Assembly: GCF_051055405.1 (NCBI RefSeq)
Contig: NZ_CP167068.1
Span: 434,001-498,000 of the forward strand
Source of the DNA: Pseudolachnospira sp051055405
Lineage (GTDB): Bacteria; Bacillota; Clostridia; Lachnospirales; Lachnospiraceae
DNA: 64,000 nucleotides
Direction: 5' to 3'
Made by a program: the position numbers and the translations under genes. Positions within the stretch are counted from its first letter, which is position 1. Each line of letters begins with the position of its first letter. Below, one piece after another: positions 41,401-49,209 of the stretch. The notes below the pieces were generated by a model. It made no database searches. It saw only the letters and a program-made list of their open reading frames with translations, and had not been told where the DNA came from.

Positions 41401-41840
41401 GGGTTCTGATTGATACGAATGTTCTCATATCTGCGGCATTGAATATGAACAGCGTTCCCTATCAGGCTTATGTAAAAGCTGCCTCTTATCCTAACCACGG
41501 ATTGATCTGTGAGCAAAATGTGGATGAAATGAAACGGATATTTAACAAAAAATTTCCCAAACGCCTGGCAGCATTGGATAAATTTCTTTCAATTGCCTTG
41601 CTGACGTTGGAATTAGTACCCATTCCAACAGATGAAAATATGTCAGAGTTACAGATCCGGGATGTAAATGACAGGCCTATTTTAAGAGCTGCTATGGAAG
41701 CAAGGGCGGATGTCCTGCTTACTGGTGATAAAGATTTTCTGGAATCTGGCTTGAAAAATCCGGCAATTATGACACCGGCTGAATTTCTAAATATGGATTG
41801 CCTTCCATTGACAAGAGCAGACACGGTCAATGGAAGGTAA
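41397..41840 (+). CDS. PIN-domain toxin
   Basis: A 147-residue PIN-fold nuclease, probably cleaving RNA when released from the antitoxin. Catalytic acids are seen in VLIDTNVLISA (Asp-6), in the mid-protein CEQNVDEMKR (Glu), and in VNDRPILRAA and LLTGDKDF. The last 13 codons are read from a perfect hairpin repeat (41801-41837), so the C-terminus (CLPLTRADTVNGR) looks like an insertion-derived tail rather than family sequence. Confidence 0.88.
   Translation: MRVLIDTNVLISAALNMNSVPYQAYVKAASYPNHGLICEQNVDEMKRIFNKKFPKRLAALDKFLSIALLTLELVPIPTDENMSELQIRDVNDRPILRAAMEARADVLLTGDKDFLESGLKNPAIMTPAEFLNMDCLPLTRADTVNGR
41801..41837. repeat. Perfect 12-bp hairpin repeat inside the PIN gene end
   Basis: CCTTCCATTGAC (41801-41812) and GTCAATGGAAGG (41826-41837) flank a 13-base loop AAGAGCAGACACG. 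Related copies are at 24624-24660 (degraded) and 28124-28135 (half). No T-run follows. Confidence 0.7.
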
Positions 41841-41990
41841 GAAATCGTTTTATATGGCAAGGCCGGAAACTGCAGCTTCCGGCCTTGTCCTTTCACATCT
41901 GTCATATTTCGTTTTCTTGCATACTCCAAAAGTGCTGCCAGATAAATTTGTGGCAAATGGAATGAAAAAATCTTTATAAATCGTCTTTGA

Positions 41991-42638
41991 CTAAAGCTGT
42001 AAAAATTTGTAGATATCTTTATTGGCGCCCAAAATCAAGATGGATTCATTTTCCTGAAAAACATGGCTGGTATTGGAAAGGGGTTCCAAGGTGTTTCCAT
42101 ATTTGATGGCTAGAATGCTGACATGGTATTTTTTGCGGACGTCCAGATCTAAAATCGTTCGACCGTACCAGGATTCGGGTACCGGCGTTTCGTAGATAGA
42201 GTGGTCGGGCGTCAACTCAATGTAGTCAAAGACATTGTCGCAGCTATATTTGACGGCGGCTCGGACGGCCATTTCCTTTTCCGCGTAGACAACGTGATCC
42301 GCGCCGTTTCGCAGCAGTAGTTTTGCGTGAATGTCGCGGTTTGCCCTTGCCAGGATGACGGGAGCACCATAGTCTTTTAAAAGCACCGTGGTCTCCAGAG
42401 AACTTTGAAAGTTGTCGCCGATGGCTACGACGCAGAGGTCAAAGTTGCGTACGCCCAGGGATTCGATGAACTGCTCGTTGGTGCTGTCGCCTATCTGCGC
42501 GTTGGTGACATAGGGCAGGATTTCATTGACTCGTTCTTCATTCTGGTCAATAGCGAGAACTTCGTGCTTCAATTCCTGAAATTTGATTGCCATGTGCCGG
42601 CCAAAACGGCCGAGACCGATTAGTAAAATAGATTTCAT
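41991..42638 (-). CDS. ktrA: Ktr/Trk potassium uptake regulatory subunit (RCK protein)
   Basis: A 215-residue cytosolic gating subunit. The N-terminal RCK_N Rossmann fold opens with SILLIGLGRFGRHMAIKF and contains the nucleotide-binding acid in VLAIDQNEERV; the C-terminal RCK_C domain occupies about residues 135-215. It binds ATP/ADP or NAD and sometimes c-di-AMP, and controls the KtrB channel encoded just upstream in the same operon (gap 19 bases). Confidence 0.93.
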   Translation of the reverse strand: MKSILLIGLGRFGRHMAIKFQELKHEVLAIDQNEERVNEILPYVTNAQIGDSTNEQFIESLGVRNFDLCVVAIGDNFQSSLETTVLLKDYGAPVILARANRDIHAKLLLRNGADHVVYAEKEMAVRAAVKYSCDNVFDYIELTPDHSIYETPVPESWYGRTILDLDVRKKYHVSILAIKYGNTLEPLSNTSHVFQENESILILGANKDIYKFLQL

Positions 42639-42657
42639 AAATAATCCTCCGAATAAA

Positions 42658-44001
42658 TTATCCTACGCTGATTTTTTCCTGGGGCATTTGAGACGGGGCA
42701 GGAGTGTGACCGCTGCTTACCGCATAAAGCATGGTCAGACCGCCTACTCGGCCAAAATACATAAGCGCGATAAGAATCAGGTGAGAAGGCAGGCTGAGCG
42801 TGCTGGTAATACCCAGGGACAGTCCAACGGTTCCAATGGCAGAAGCGCATTCAAAGAGTGCGTCTCGCAGGGAAATCCCATCGATCAGGCAGAGAAGAGC
42901 GCTGCCTGTCAGAAACAAGATGATGTATAAAGTAAGAAGCGTGACGGCGTTTCGCAGCGTTTCCGATGGAATCCGGCGGTGAAAGACTTCAATATTCGCT
43001 TGCTTTTTAAAAACGCTTCGCAGACAAAGCAATACAACGGCCAGAGACGTGGTCTTAAATCCTCCGGCGGTGGAGCCGGGCGAGCCGCCGACAAGCATCA
43101 GCAAAATCAATAGAAGAAGGCTGACGCTGTGGAAGGCGGCCAGATTTACTGTATTAAAACCGGCAGTTCTTACCGTAACCGCTTGAAACAAAGAAGCCCA
43201 TATGCGATCTAAAATTCCCATTCCCGCCCATTCTGGGCGGCTGAATTCGAAGAAAAAAAGGTATAGGCTGGGAAGAAGGATAAGGAGCAGGGAGGTAAAA
43301 AGAACCAACTTTGTCTGAAAGTGATAGCGATGGATATGCCACTTATTTTGCCGAATATCGCTCCACACATAAAAACCAATACCGCCGATTACAATCAGCA
43401 GGATGATCGGCAGCTGAATCAGCGGGTCGGAAGCATAACCAGTTAAAGAGGAAAAGGGGGATTCTTTTCCCATCAGATCGAAACCGGCATTGCAGAATGC
43501 GGAAATGGAATGGAAAATCGCATACCAGATGCCGGAAAGGCCCATTTTCGGACAAAAACGGATGGCCAAAATCAGGGCTCCGATACCTTCGAAGCAAAGG
43601 GTGGCGCGGAGAATAAAGCCGGTCATCCGGATAATCCCGCCCATCTGCGGGGCGGAGATGGATTCCTGCATAACGAAACGCTGCCGGAGACCAATCTTTT
43701 TTCCGGAGATGATAAAGATCGCTACGGCCATGGTGACGACGCCCATGCCTCCGATTTGAATCAATAGAAGAATCACCGCCTGGCCAAAGAGCGACCAGTG
43801 CTGAAAAGTATCAAAGACAACCAGACCGGTTACACAAGTAGCAGACGTGGCCGTGAACAAAGCATCGGAAAAAGAAGTCATTTCGCCGCTTTTTGAGGAG
43901 ATGGGAAGCATTAAAAGGAATGAACCGGTTAAGATCAAAATCAGAAATCCAAAGATGATGATTTGCGCCGGACGAATTCGACTCAGTTTTGAAAATGACA
44001 T
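42658..44001 (-). CDS. ktrB: Ktr/Trk potassium channel-forming subunit
   Basis: A 447-residue membrane protein of the TrkH/KtrB/HKT family, built from four M1-P-M2 repeats. Selectivity-loop glycines are seen in SATCVTGL, SAFCNAGF, TVRTAGFNT and ASAIGTVGLSLG. It imports potassium with KtrA. The ATG at 44001 has AAGGAG upstream; a longer frame overlaps the SDR gene. It lies 17 bases after the SDR gene in the same direction. Confidence 0.94.
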   Translation of the reverse strand: MSFSKLSRIRPAQIIIFGFLILILTGSFLLMLPISSKSGEMTSFSDALFTATSATCVTGLVVFDTFQHWSLFGQAVILLLIQIGGMGVVTMAVAIFIISGKKIGLRQRFVMQESISAPQMGGIIRMTGFILRATLCFEGIGALILAIRFCPKMGLSGIWYAIFHSISAFCNAGFDLMGKESPFSSLTGYASDPLIQLPIILLIVIGGIGFYVWSDIRQNKWHIHRYHFQTKLVLFTSLLLILLPSLYLFFFEFSRPEWAGMGILDRIWASLFQAVTVRTAGFNTVNLAAFHSVSLLLLILLMLVGGSPGSTAGGFKTTSLAVVLLCLRSVFKKQANIEVFHRRIPSETLRNAVTLLTLYIILFLTGSALLCLIDGISLRDALFECASAIGTVGLSLGITSTLSLPSHLILIALMYFGRVGGLTMLYAVSSGHTPAPSQMPQEKISVG

Positions 44002-44018
44002 AAGAATTTCTCCTTCTC

Positions 44019-44756
44019 CTAAATCCAGCCTCCGTCCAGGCATATGACCTGGCCTGTCAAGTATTCATTTCCATCCGCCAACTGCCACGCCAGATGCGCG
44101 ACCTCTTCCGGCGTACCCATGCGTCCCGACGGAATTTCTGCCAAGAGGTTCTGTCTTTCCTGGTCGGAAAGAAAATGATTCATATCCGTATCAATAGCGC
44201 CGCAGGCAATGGCATTGACCTGAATCCCGCTGGGAGCCAGTTCTTTGGCTAAGGCTTTTGTCAAGGCGTTGATTCCGCCTTTGGTGGCAGAGTAGGCAAC
44301 CTCGCAGGATGCGCCCACACATCCCCAGACGGAAGAAATATTGATGATTTTTCCAGAGTGATTCCAAATCATACTGGGAATCGCTTCTTTACATAAGGAA
44401 TAAACCGCGGTGAGATTGGTTCCGACGATGCACTGCCATTCGTCCCAAGAGGTGTCCTGGAGGAGGCCGATATGAGAAATACCGGCATTATTCACGAGCA
44501 CTTCGACGGTGCGTCCGGTTTCGCCGATGGTGTCAAAAAGCTGGCCGGCTGTCTGCCTTTCTGCCAGGTCTCCGGTAAAAAGGAGGCAGTGGACGCCGTG
44601 TTCTTTTGTGAGTTCTGCTTTTAGTTCCTCCAGAAGATCGGTATTCTTCTGACAAGTTAAAACCAGATCATAGCCGGAGGCGGCAAAACGTGCGGCGATT
44701 GCCCGGCCAATTCCGCGGGAAGCGCCGGTAATCAGTGCGGTTTTATTTTTCATCAT
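44019..44756 (-). CDS. Short-chain dehydrogenase/reductase (FabG-like)
   Basis: A 245-residue NAD(P)-dependent reductase with the classical SDR motifs: TGASRGIG at residues 10-17, NNAGISH, the catalytic Ser in NISSVWG, and YSATKGG (Tyr/Lys). The closing YLTGQVICLDGGWI is FabG-like. FabG enzymes reduce 3-oxoacyl-ACP, but a close branch (YmfI) reduces a modification on elongation factor P; the sequence alone does not decide. It leads the operon with ktrB and ktrA, an unexpected pairing. Confidence 0.85.
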   Translation of the reverse strand: MMKNKTALITGASRGIGRAIAARFAASGYDLVLTCQKNTDLLEELKAELTKEHGVHCLLFTGDLAERQTAGQLFDTIGETGRTVEVLVNNAGISHIGLLQDTSWDEWQCIVGTNLTAVYSLCKEAIPSMIWNHSGKIINISSVWGCVGASCEVAYSATKGGINALTKALAKELAPSGIQVNAIACGAIDTDMNHFLSDQERQNLLAEIPSGRMGTPEEVAHLAWQLADGNEYLTGQVICLDGGWI

Positions 44757-44805
44757 GAGATTCTCCTTAAGCTTTCATAAAATAGTATAGCATTGTAGGG
44801 ATGTC

Positions 44806-44834
44806 TTGTATAGGGGAAAGAAAATTGGTATACT
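44806..44834 (+). promoter_or_regulatory. Promoter of the thioredoxin reductase gene
   Basis: TTGTAT at 44806-44811, a 17-bp spacer and TATACT at 44829-44834. Confidence 0.5.
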
Positions 44835-44938
44835 AAAAAAGAACAAAGAATTTCCTATTAAACAAGAAAAACTTGGCGGCGATAACGCTGGGTAAAATGG
44901 AGTTTTGAAATCTAGGTTAGAAAATAAAGGAGAACAAA

Positions 44939-45856
44939 ATGTACGATTTGATTATTATTGGCTCTGGCCCTGCGGGCCTTGGAGCAGCGATTTATGCGGA
45001 ACGCGCGCAGCTAAATGCGATAACCATTGAAAAAGAGATGATGAGCGGGGGTCAGGTACTGACGACGTATTCTGTGGACAATTATCCTGGTTTTCCGGGG
45101 ATCAACGGTTTTGATCTGGGGCTAAAATTGCGGGAGCATGCCGAGAGCCTTGGAGCACATTTTGTGGAGGATGAGGTCCAGGCCATTGGAGTAGAGGATG
45201 GAGTGAAACTGATTAAGTGCGCAAAGGAGACGTATGAGGCGAAGACATTGCTGATTGCCACGGGAGCCCGTCATCGAAAACTGGGGGTTGACGGAGAAGA
45301 ACGGCTGGGCGGTCGAGGGGTCAGCTACTGTGCGGTATGCGACGGAGCCCTTTATAAAAATCAGGTTACGGCTGTGGTCGGCGGAGGAGATGTGGCTGTG
45401 GAGGATGCGATTTTTCTATCCCGCCTGTGCAAAAAAGTGTATTTGATCCACCGCAGAGATGAATTGCGGGCAGCAAAATCACTGCAAAAGCAGCTAGAGG
45501 CCTGTGAGAACATTGAAGTGTTGTGGGATACTGTCGTAGAAAAAATAAACGGGGAAGAGGTTGTCGAAAGCATAAATGTTAAGAACTTATTACAAAATAA
45601 AGACGAAGTTTTACCGATAGATGGATTGTTTATCGCCGTAGGAATTTCTCCCAACAGCGATGTATTTTTGGATGTGGTGGAGATGGAACACGGATATATT
45701 AAAGCAGGCGAGGACTGCGAAACAAGCGTTCCAGGAATCTTTGCCGCAGGCGACGTCAGGACAAAAGCGTTGCGCCAGATTGTAACTGCTGTGGCGGACG
45801 GAGCCAACGCGGTAGGGGCTGCAGAACGCTATTTGCGGGAACAAACCGCAAAATAG
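44939..45856 (+). CDS. trxB: Thioredoxin reductase (NADPH, flavoprotein)
   Basis: A 305-residue FAD enzyme that passes electrons from NADPH to thioredoxin. FAD-binding GSGPAGLGAAIYAER is near the start, the redox-active pair is CAVC in SYCAVCDGALYKN near residue 132, the NADPH site is VVGGGDVAVEDA, and the closing GIFAAGDVR binds FAD. AAAGGAG precedes the ATG. It is monocistronic, with a terminator-like hairpin about 150 bases downstream. Confidence 0.94.
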   Translation: MYDLIIIGSGPAGLGAAIYAERAQLNAITIEKEMMSGGQVLTTYSVDNYPGFPGINGFDLGLKLREHAESLGAHFVEDEVQAIGVEDGVKLIKCAKETYEAKTLLIATGARHRKLGVDGEERLGGRGVSYCAVCDGALYKNQVTAVVGGGDVAVEDAIFLSRLCKKVYLIHRRDELRAAKSLQKQLEACENIEVLWDTVVEKINGEEVVESINVKNLLQNKDEVLPIDGLFIAVGISPNSDVFLDVVEMEHGYIKAGEDCETSVPGIFAAGDVRTKALRQIVTAVADGANAVGAAERYLREQTAK

Positions 45857-46007
45857 GACGGAAAATCGTCGTTTCTTGAAGAAAATGCTGGAAGACTTAT
45901 GACTGGAAATAAGGACAGAATATCTTGCTTTCTTAGGGAAATGTTTTTGGGAAAAGAAAAAACATGATAAAATTTAAGAATGTATGAAGATGTTTATAAG
46001 AAATTTG

Positions 46008-46065
46008 AAATCCCATATCTTGGTGTTCAGGCGATGTCCTGGGAACGAGATATGGGATTTTTTGA
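46008..46065 (+). terminator. Terminator downstream of trxB
   Basis: AAATCCCATATCT (46008-46020) pairs perfectly with AGATATGGGATTT (46048-46060), then TTTTG. Confidence 0.75.
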
Positions 46066-46140
46066 CGAATAGAGGGGGAATTTGAAGCAAAATGGAAGGA
46101 ATTGGAGGAGGGAAGAGCGGAAGAAAGTGAAGAAAAAGGG

Positions 46141-46169
46141 TTGACAGGCAGGGGGGCTTTTGTTATACT
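46141..46169 (+). promoter_or_regulatory. Promoter of the first NlpC/P60 gene
   Basis: TTGACA at 46141-46146, a 17-bp spacer and TATACT at 46164-46169. Confidence 0.75.
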
Positions 46170-46180
46170 TATTTCAGATT

Positions 46181-46197
46181 TGTAACATTTGCGTAAT
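46181..46197 (+). promoter_or_regulatory. WalR-like box of the first NlpC/P60 gene
   Basis: TGTAAC, five bases, CGTAAT: one mismatch from the WalR repeat TGTWAH-N5-TGTWAH. It begins 12 bases after the end of the -10 box, so it lies at the start of the transcript. Confidence 0.5.
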
Positions 46198-46226
46198 AAT
46201 TTGCAACAGTTAGGAGGTTTGTAACT

Positions 46227-47696
46227 GTGGGAAAAAAGAAAATGGGAAAGCGGCTGTTGACAGGAGCCGCCTGCGTAGGAATTACGACGACGATGTTTGC
46301 CAGCACGGTATTTGCTTCTCCGATTGGAAAGACGGAGATGAATGTCATCGGCGTGGCCGCTGCGCTTCCCAGCAATAAAACAAGTGAGAAAAAACAAAAG
46401 GAAACGAAAGTCGCTCCGCTGGCTGCTGCCGAAGTGGTTTCCCGTGTGACGGAGCCTACGGTTGCTCCGCTGGCCGCCGCCGCTGTGACGCCGGATGATG
46501 GAAATATAAGCGAGACAGAGCATGCCGCTGTGGAGGCTCTGCAGGCCAGACAGGCGGAGGAAGCGAATTCTCCCTATAAGGATGTGGCGATCTCTCAGGT
46601 AGAGAATTATGTAAACATCCGTCAGGACCCGAATACGGAAGCCGAGATTCTGGGCAAGATTTATAACAACGCTGCCGCTACGATTTTGGAAACGGTAGAG
46701 CAAGAAGATGGCACTTGGTATAAGATCAAGTCCGGCTCCGTGGAAGGCTACATAAAATCCGATTACTTTGTGACGGGGACCGAAGCGGAAGAGATCGCAC
46801 AGCAGGTGGGACATGTTACGGCTGAGATCAATACCGAGACTCTTCGCCTGCGCCAGGAGCCCAGTGCGGACAGCACGACCATTGATCTGCTTTCCGAGGG
46901 AGAGAAGTATACGGTAGAAGAGCAGGGCGATGAATTTACGAAGATCTCGCTCGACGGCGACAAAGAAGGATATGTACATAATGATTACATCAACGTGGAA
47001 GTAAACTTCGATCAGGCGATCTCTGTGGAAGAAGAGCGGGCGCAGAAAGAAGAGGAAGCTCGCAGACAAAGAGAAGCAGAGGAAGCCGAGAGACGGTTAA
47101 GAGAGCAGCAGGAAGCAGAGGAACGCTCCAAGGCTGCGAAGAAGACCACTCAGGAAGAGACCACGAAAAAGCCGAAGAAGACCACTGCGGCTGAGGAAGA
47201 GACTACGAAGAAGCCGAAGAAGACCACCGAGGCCCAGGAGAACGGCGATTCGGAAGGAAATCAGAATCCCACAGAGGAGGAGAGAGAGCCGGAGACCGAA
47301 GCTACTGAGCAGGAGACGGAGGAAGAATCTTCCAATAGCGGTAATTCTGAAGTTCGGGATGCCATTGTGTCTTATGCTTTGACCTTTGTTGGAAATTTGG
47401 ATTATGTATACGGTGGGACAAGCCTGACCAGCGGTGCGGACTGCTCCGGATTTATTCAGTCTATTTATAAGAAATACGGCGTTTCCTTGCCTCGTACTTC
47501 CGGCGAGCAGGGCAGTTCGGGACATAAAGTCAGCTCCGATAACATGCAGCCAGGCGATATCGTCCATTATAGCGGCCATGTAGCGATTTACATTGGCGAC
47601 GGCCAAGTGGTGCACGCATCGAGCCCGACGGCTGGCGTAAAGATTTCGAAGTGGAATTACCGTTCGGTAATCAGTATCCGTAACGTGATTGATTAA
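46227..47696 (+). CDS. Secreted SH3b-SH3b-NlpC/P60 peptidoglycan hydrolase (first copy)
   Basis: A 489-residue wall hydrolase. A signal peptide spans about residues 1-31 (RLLTGAACVGITTTMFASTV). Two bacterial SH3 domains follow, near 118-180 (ISQVENYVNIRQDPNTEAEI) and 195-252 (ETLRLRQEPSADSTT), then a Lys/Glu/Thr-rich flexible linker with KKPKKTT repeats (about 265-375), and an NlpC/P60 domain with nucleophile GADCSGF, base YSGHVAIYIGDG and a third polar residue in VVHASSP. It would cut D-Glu-meso-DAP bonds in peptidoglycan. It starts at GTG after TAGGAGG. Its paralogue follows. Confidence 0.93.
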   Translation: MGKKKMGKRLLTGAACVGITTTMFASTVFASPIGKTEMNVIGVAAALPSNKTSEKKQKETKVAPLAAAEVVSRVTEPTVAPLAAAAVTPDDGNISETEHAAVEALQARQAEEANSPYKDVAISQVENYVNIRQDPNTEAEILGKIYNNAAATILETVEQEDGTWYKIKSGSVEGYIKSDYFVTGTEAEEIAQQVGHVTAEINTETLRLRQEPSADSTTIDLLSEGEKYTVEEQGDEFTKISLDGDKEGYVHNDYINVEVNFDQAISVEEERAQKEEEARRQREAEEAERRLREQQEAEERSKAAKKTTQEETTKKPKKTTAAEEETTKKPKKTTEAQENGDSEGNQNPTEEEREPETEATEQETEEESSNSGNSEVRDAIVSYALTFVGNLDYVYGGTSLTSGADCSGFIQSIYKKYGVSLPRTSGEQGSSGHKVSSDNMQPGDIVHYSGHVAIYIGDGQVVHASSPTAGVKISKWNYRSVISIRNVID

Positions 47697-47713
47697 TTTT
47701 TTGAGTGAATGCG

Positions 47714-47743
47714 CTCCCCAGCTTGACAAGCTGGGGAGTTTTT
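47714..47743 (+). terminator. Terminator between the two NlpC/P60 genes
   Basis: CTCCCCAGCTT (47714-47724), loop GAC, AAGCTGGGGAG (47728-47738), then TTTTT. Its loop and right arm also contain the -35 box of the next promoter. Confidence 0.9.
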
Positions 47744-47751
47744 GTTATGAT
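47723..47751 (+). promoter_or_regulatory. Promoter of the second NlpC/P60 gene, overlapping the terminator
   Basis: TTGACA at 47723-47728, a 17-bp spacer and TATGAT at 47746-47751. The -35 hexamer lies in the terminator hairpin. Confidence 0.55.
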
Positions 47752-47762
47752 TATGTCGTAAT

Positions 47763-47779
47763 TGTAATAAATTTGTAAT
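47763..47779 (+). promoter_or_regulatory. WalR-like box of the second NlpC/P60 gene
   Basis: TGTAAT, five bases, TGTAAT: a perfect match to the WalR repeat. It begins 12 bases after the -10 box, exactly as in the first copy. Further TG-N-A elements follow at about 10-bp steps (47784, 47794). Confidence 0.55.
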
Positions 47780-47827
47780 GAGATGACATTATTTGTAAAA
47801 TAAAAGTACTTTTTGGAGGAACCCGGC

Positions 47828-49144
47828 TTGAGCGATTGGATGAGAAGATGGGGATTAACCGGATTTTGTGCGATGCTGGTGATGGCGATGGGACCGAGTG
47901 CGGCATTTGCTGCTCCAGAGGACGAGGAGTTGGAAGTGATCGGCGCGGCTGCTGTGCCTCGCGCCAGCTACAGCCGTACGATAGCTCCGGTGGGAGCGGC
48001 AGTTTCTTTTTCAAAAATTGATCGTGTTGCTCTTCCGGAAAGGGAAGTGGACGAGCATGCTTCTGTGAAAGCCTACGAAGAGCGGAAAGCAGAAGTAGAA
48101 GAGGCATATAAGAATGTGGCGATCTCTCAGGTCGAGAACTATGTAAATATTCGTAAGGACGCCAACACGGAGGCGGAAGTTCTCGGAAAGATCTATAACA
48201 ATGCCGCCGCTACGATTGAGGAGACTGTCGAGAAAGAGGACGGCACCTGGTATAAAGTAAAATCCGGAAGTGTGGAAGGCTTTATTAAAGCGGAATACTT
48301 TGCGACCGGAGCGGAAGCGGAAGCTTTGGCAAAACAGGTGGGAAGAGTCAGCGGTACGGTGACGACGGAGACTTTGCGTTTGCGCGAGGAGCCCAGTTTG
48401 GACAGCGCGACCCTTACGCTTTTGTCTGCGGATGAGAAATATGCGATTACCGAGGAGACCGGGAACTTTGTAAAGTTGTCGATTGATACGGATTTGGCGG
48501 GATATGTTTGCAAGGATTATGTGGAGGTTCATATCGATTTCGATCAGGCAATCTCCCTTGAGGAAGAGAGAGCAGAGCAGGAGCGCTTAGAACGCTTGCG
48601 CAGAGAAGCGGAGGAAGAGCAGGAACGTCTCCGCAAGGAGAAAGAATCGGAATCCAGAGCAAAAGCCTCCAGCAAAGCAGCAAAGAAGACGACGGAAGCC
48701 AAAGAAACCACCAAGAAGAAGAAACCTTCTTCCAGCACTGAGAAGAAAGAGACCACAAAGAAGCAGGAAGCCCCGAGCAGCGACGGCTCCGTATCTTCCA
48801 CCAGAAAAGCAATCGTTGCCTATGCGGAATCCTTTGTTGGAAACCTGGATTATGTATATGGTGGAAACAGCCTGAGCAGCGGTGTGGATTGCTCCGGTTT
48901 TGTACAGCAGATTTATTCAAAATATGGCGTCAGTCTTCCGAGATCTTCCGGGGATCAGGCAGGCGCAGGCCATTCTGTCAGCTCCAGCGACATGAAGCCC
49001 GGAGATATCATTTACTATGGCGGTCATGTAGCGATTTATATAGGCGACGGCTGCGTGGTACATGCCTCCTCGCCGGAGACTGGAATTAAGATTTCCAGTT
49101 GGAATTACCGGACGCCGAAGAGCATTCGAAATGTATTGGATTGA
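47828..49144 (+). CDS. Secreted SH3b-SH3b-NlpC/P60 peptidoglycan hydrolase (second copy)
   Basis: A 438-residue paralogue of the preceding gene. The signal peptide covers about residues 1-30 (GFCAMLVMAMGPSAAFA). Two SH3 domains (ISQVENYVNIRKDANTEAEV, ETLRLREEPSLDSAT), a Lys/Ser/Thr-rich linker and an NlpC/P60 domain (GVDCSGF, YGGHVAIYIGDG, VVHASSP) follow in the same order. The TTG at 47828 is chosen because GGAGGA lies 7 bases upstream and the signal peptide then has a short charged start; another TTG at 47813 overlaps that site. High similarity in all domains indicates a tandem duplication. Confidence 0.92.
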   Translation: MSDWMRRWGLTGFCAMLVMAMGPSAAFAAPEDEELEVIGAAAVPRASYSRTIAPVGAAVSFSKIDRVALPEREVDEHASVKAYEERKAEVEEAYKNVAISQVENYVNIRKDANTEAEVLGKIYNNAAATIEETVEKEDGTWYKVKSGSVEGFIKAEYFATGAEAEALAKQVGRVSGTVTTETLRLREEPSLDSATLTLLSADEKYAITEETGNFVKLSIDTDLAGYVCKDYVEVHIDFDQAISLEEERAEQERLERLRREAEEEQERLRKEKESESRAKASSKAAKKTTEAKETTKKKKPSSSTEKKETTKKQEAPSSDGSVSSTRKAIVAYAESFVGNLDYVYGGNSLSSGVDCSGFVQQIYSKYGVSLPRSSGDQAGAGHSVSSSDMKPGDIIYYGGHVAIYIGDGCVVHASSPETGIKISSWNYRTPKSIRNVLD

Positions 49145-49154
49145 TCTAAGATAA

Positions 49155-49195
49155 AACAAAAAAGAGAGCGTATACTCTCTTTTTTGTTTTCCTAG
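49155..49195. terminator. Terminator after the second NlpC/P60 gene
   Basis: AAAACAAAAAAGAGAG (49153-49168) mirrors CTCTCTTTTTTGTTTT (49176-49191) around CGTATA. The symmetry suits the convergent dehydrogenase gene as well. Confidence 0.75.
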
Positions 49196-49209
49196 TAATC
49201 TGGCCGCTT

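Larger units (their letters stand above)
45857..46226. other. Intergenic region between trxB and the first NlpC/P60 gene
   Basis: Contains the terminator at 46008, an unusually purine-rich stretch at 46071-46140 (few pyrimidines on this strand), and then the promoter and WalR-like box of the next gene. No small gene is supported. Confidence 0.55.

Noticed and set aside
41809..41815. TTGACA in the PIN hairpin as a promoter -35 box
   Set aside because: No -10 box at the right distance and no gene on that strand directly downstream.
45933..47069. Long minus-strand open frame of 378 codons
   Set aside because: It lies antisense to the first NlpC/P60 gene, has a biased composition derived from the coding strand, and shows no family motif or ribosome site.
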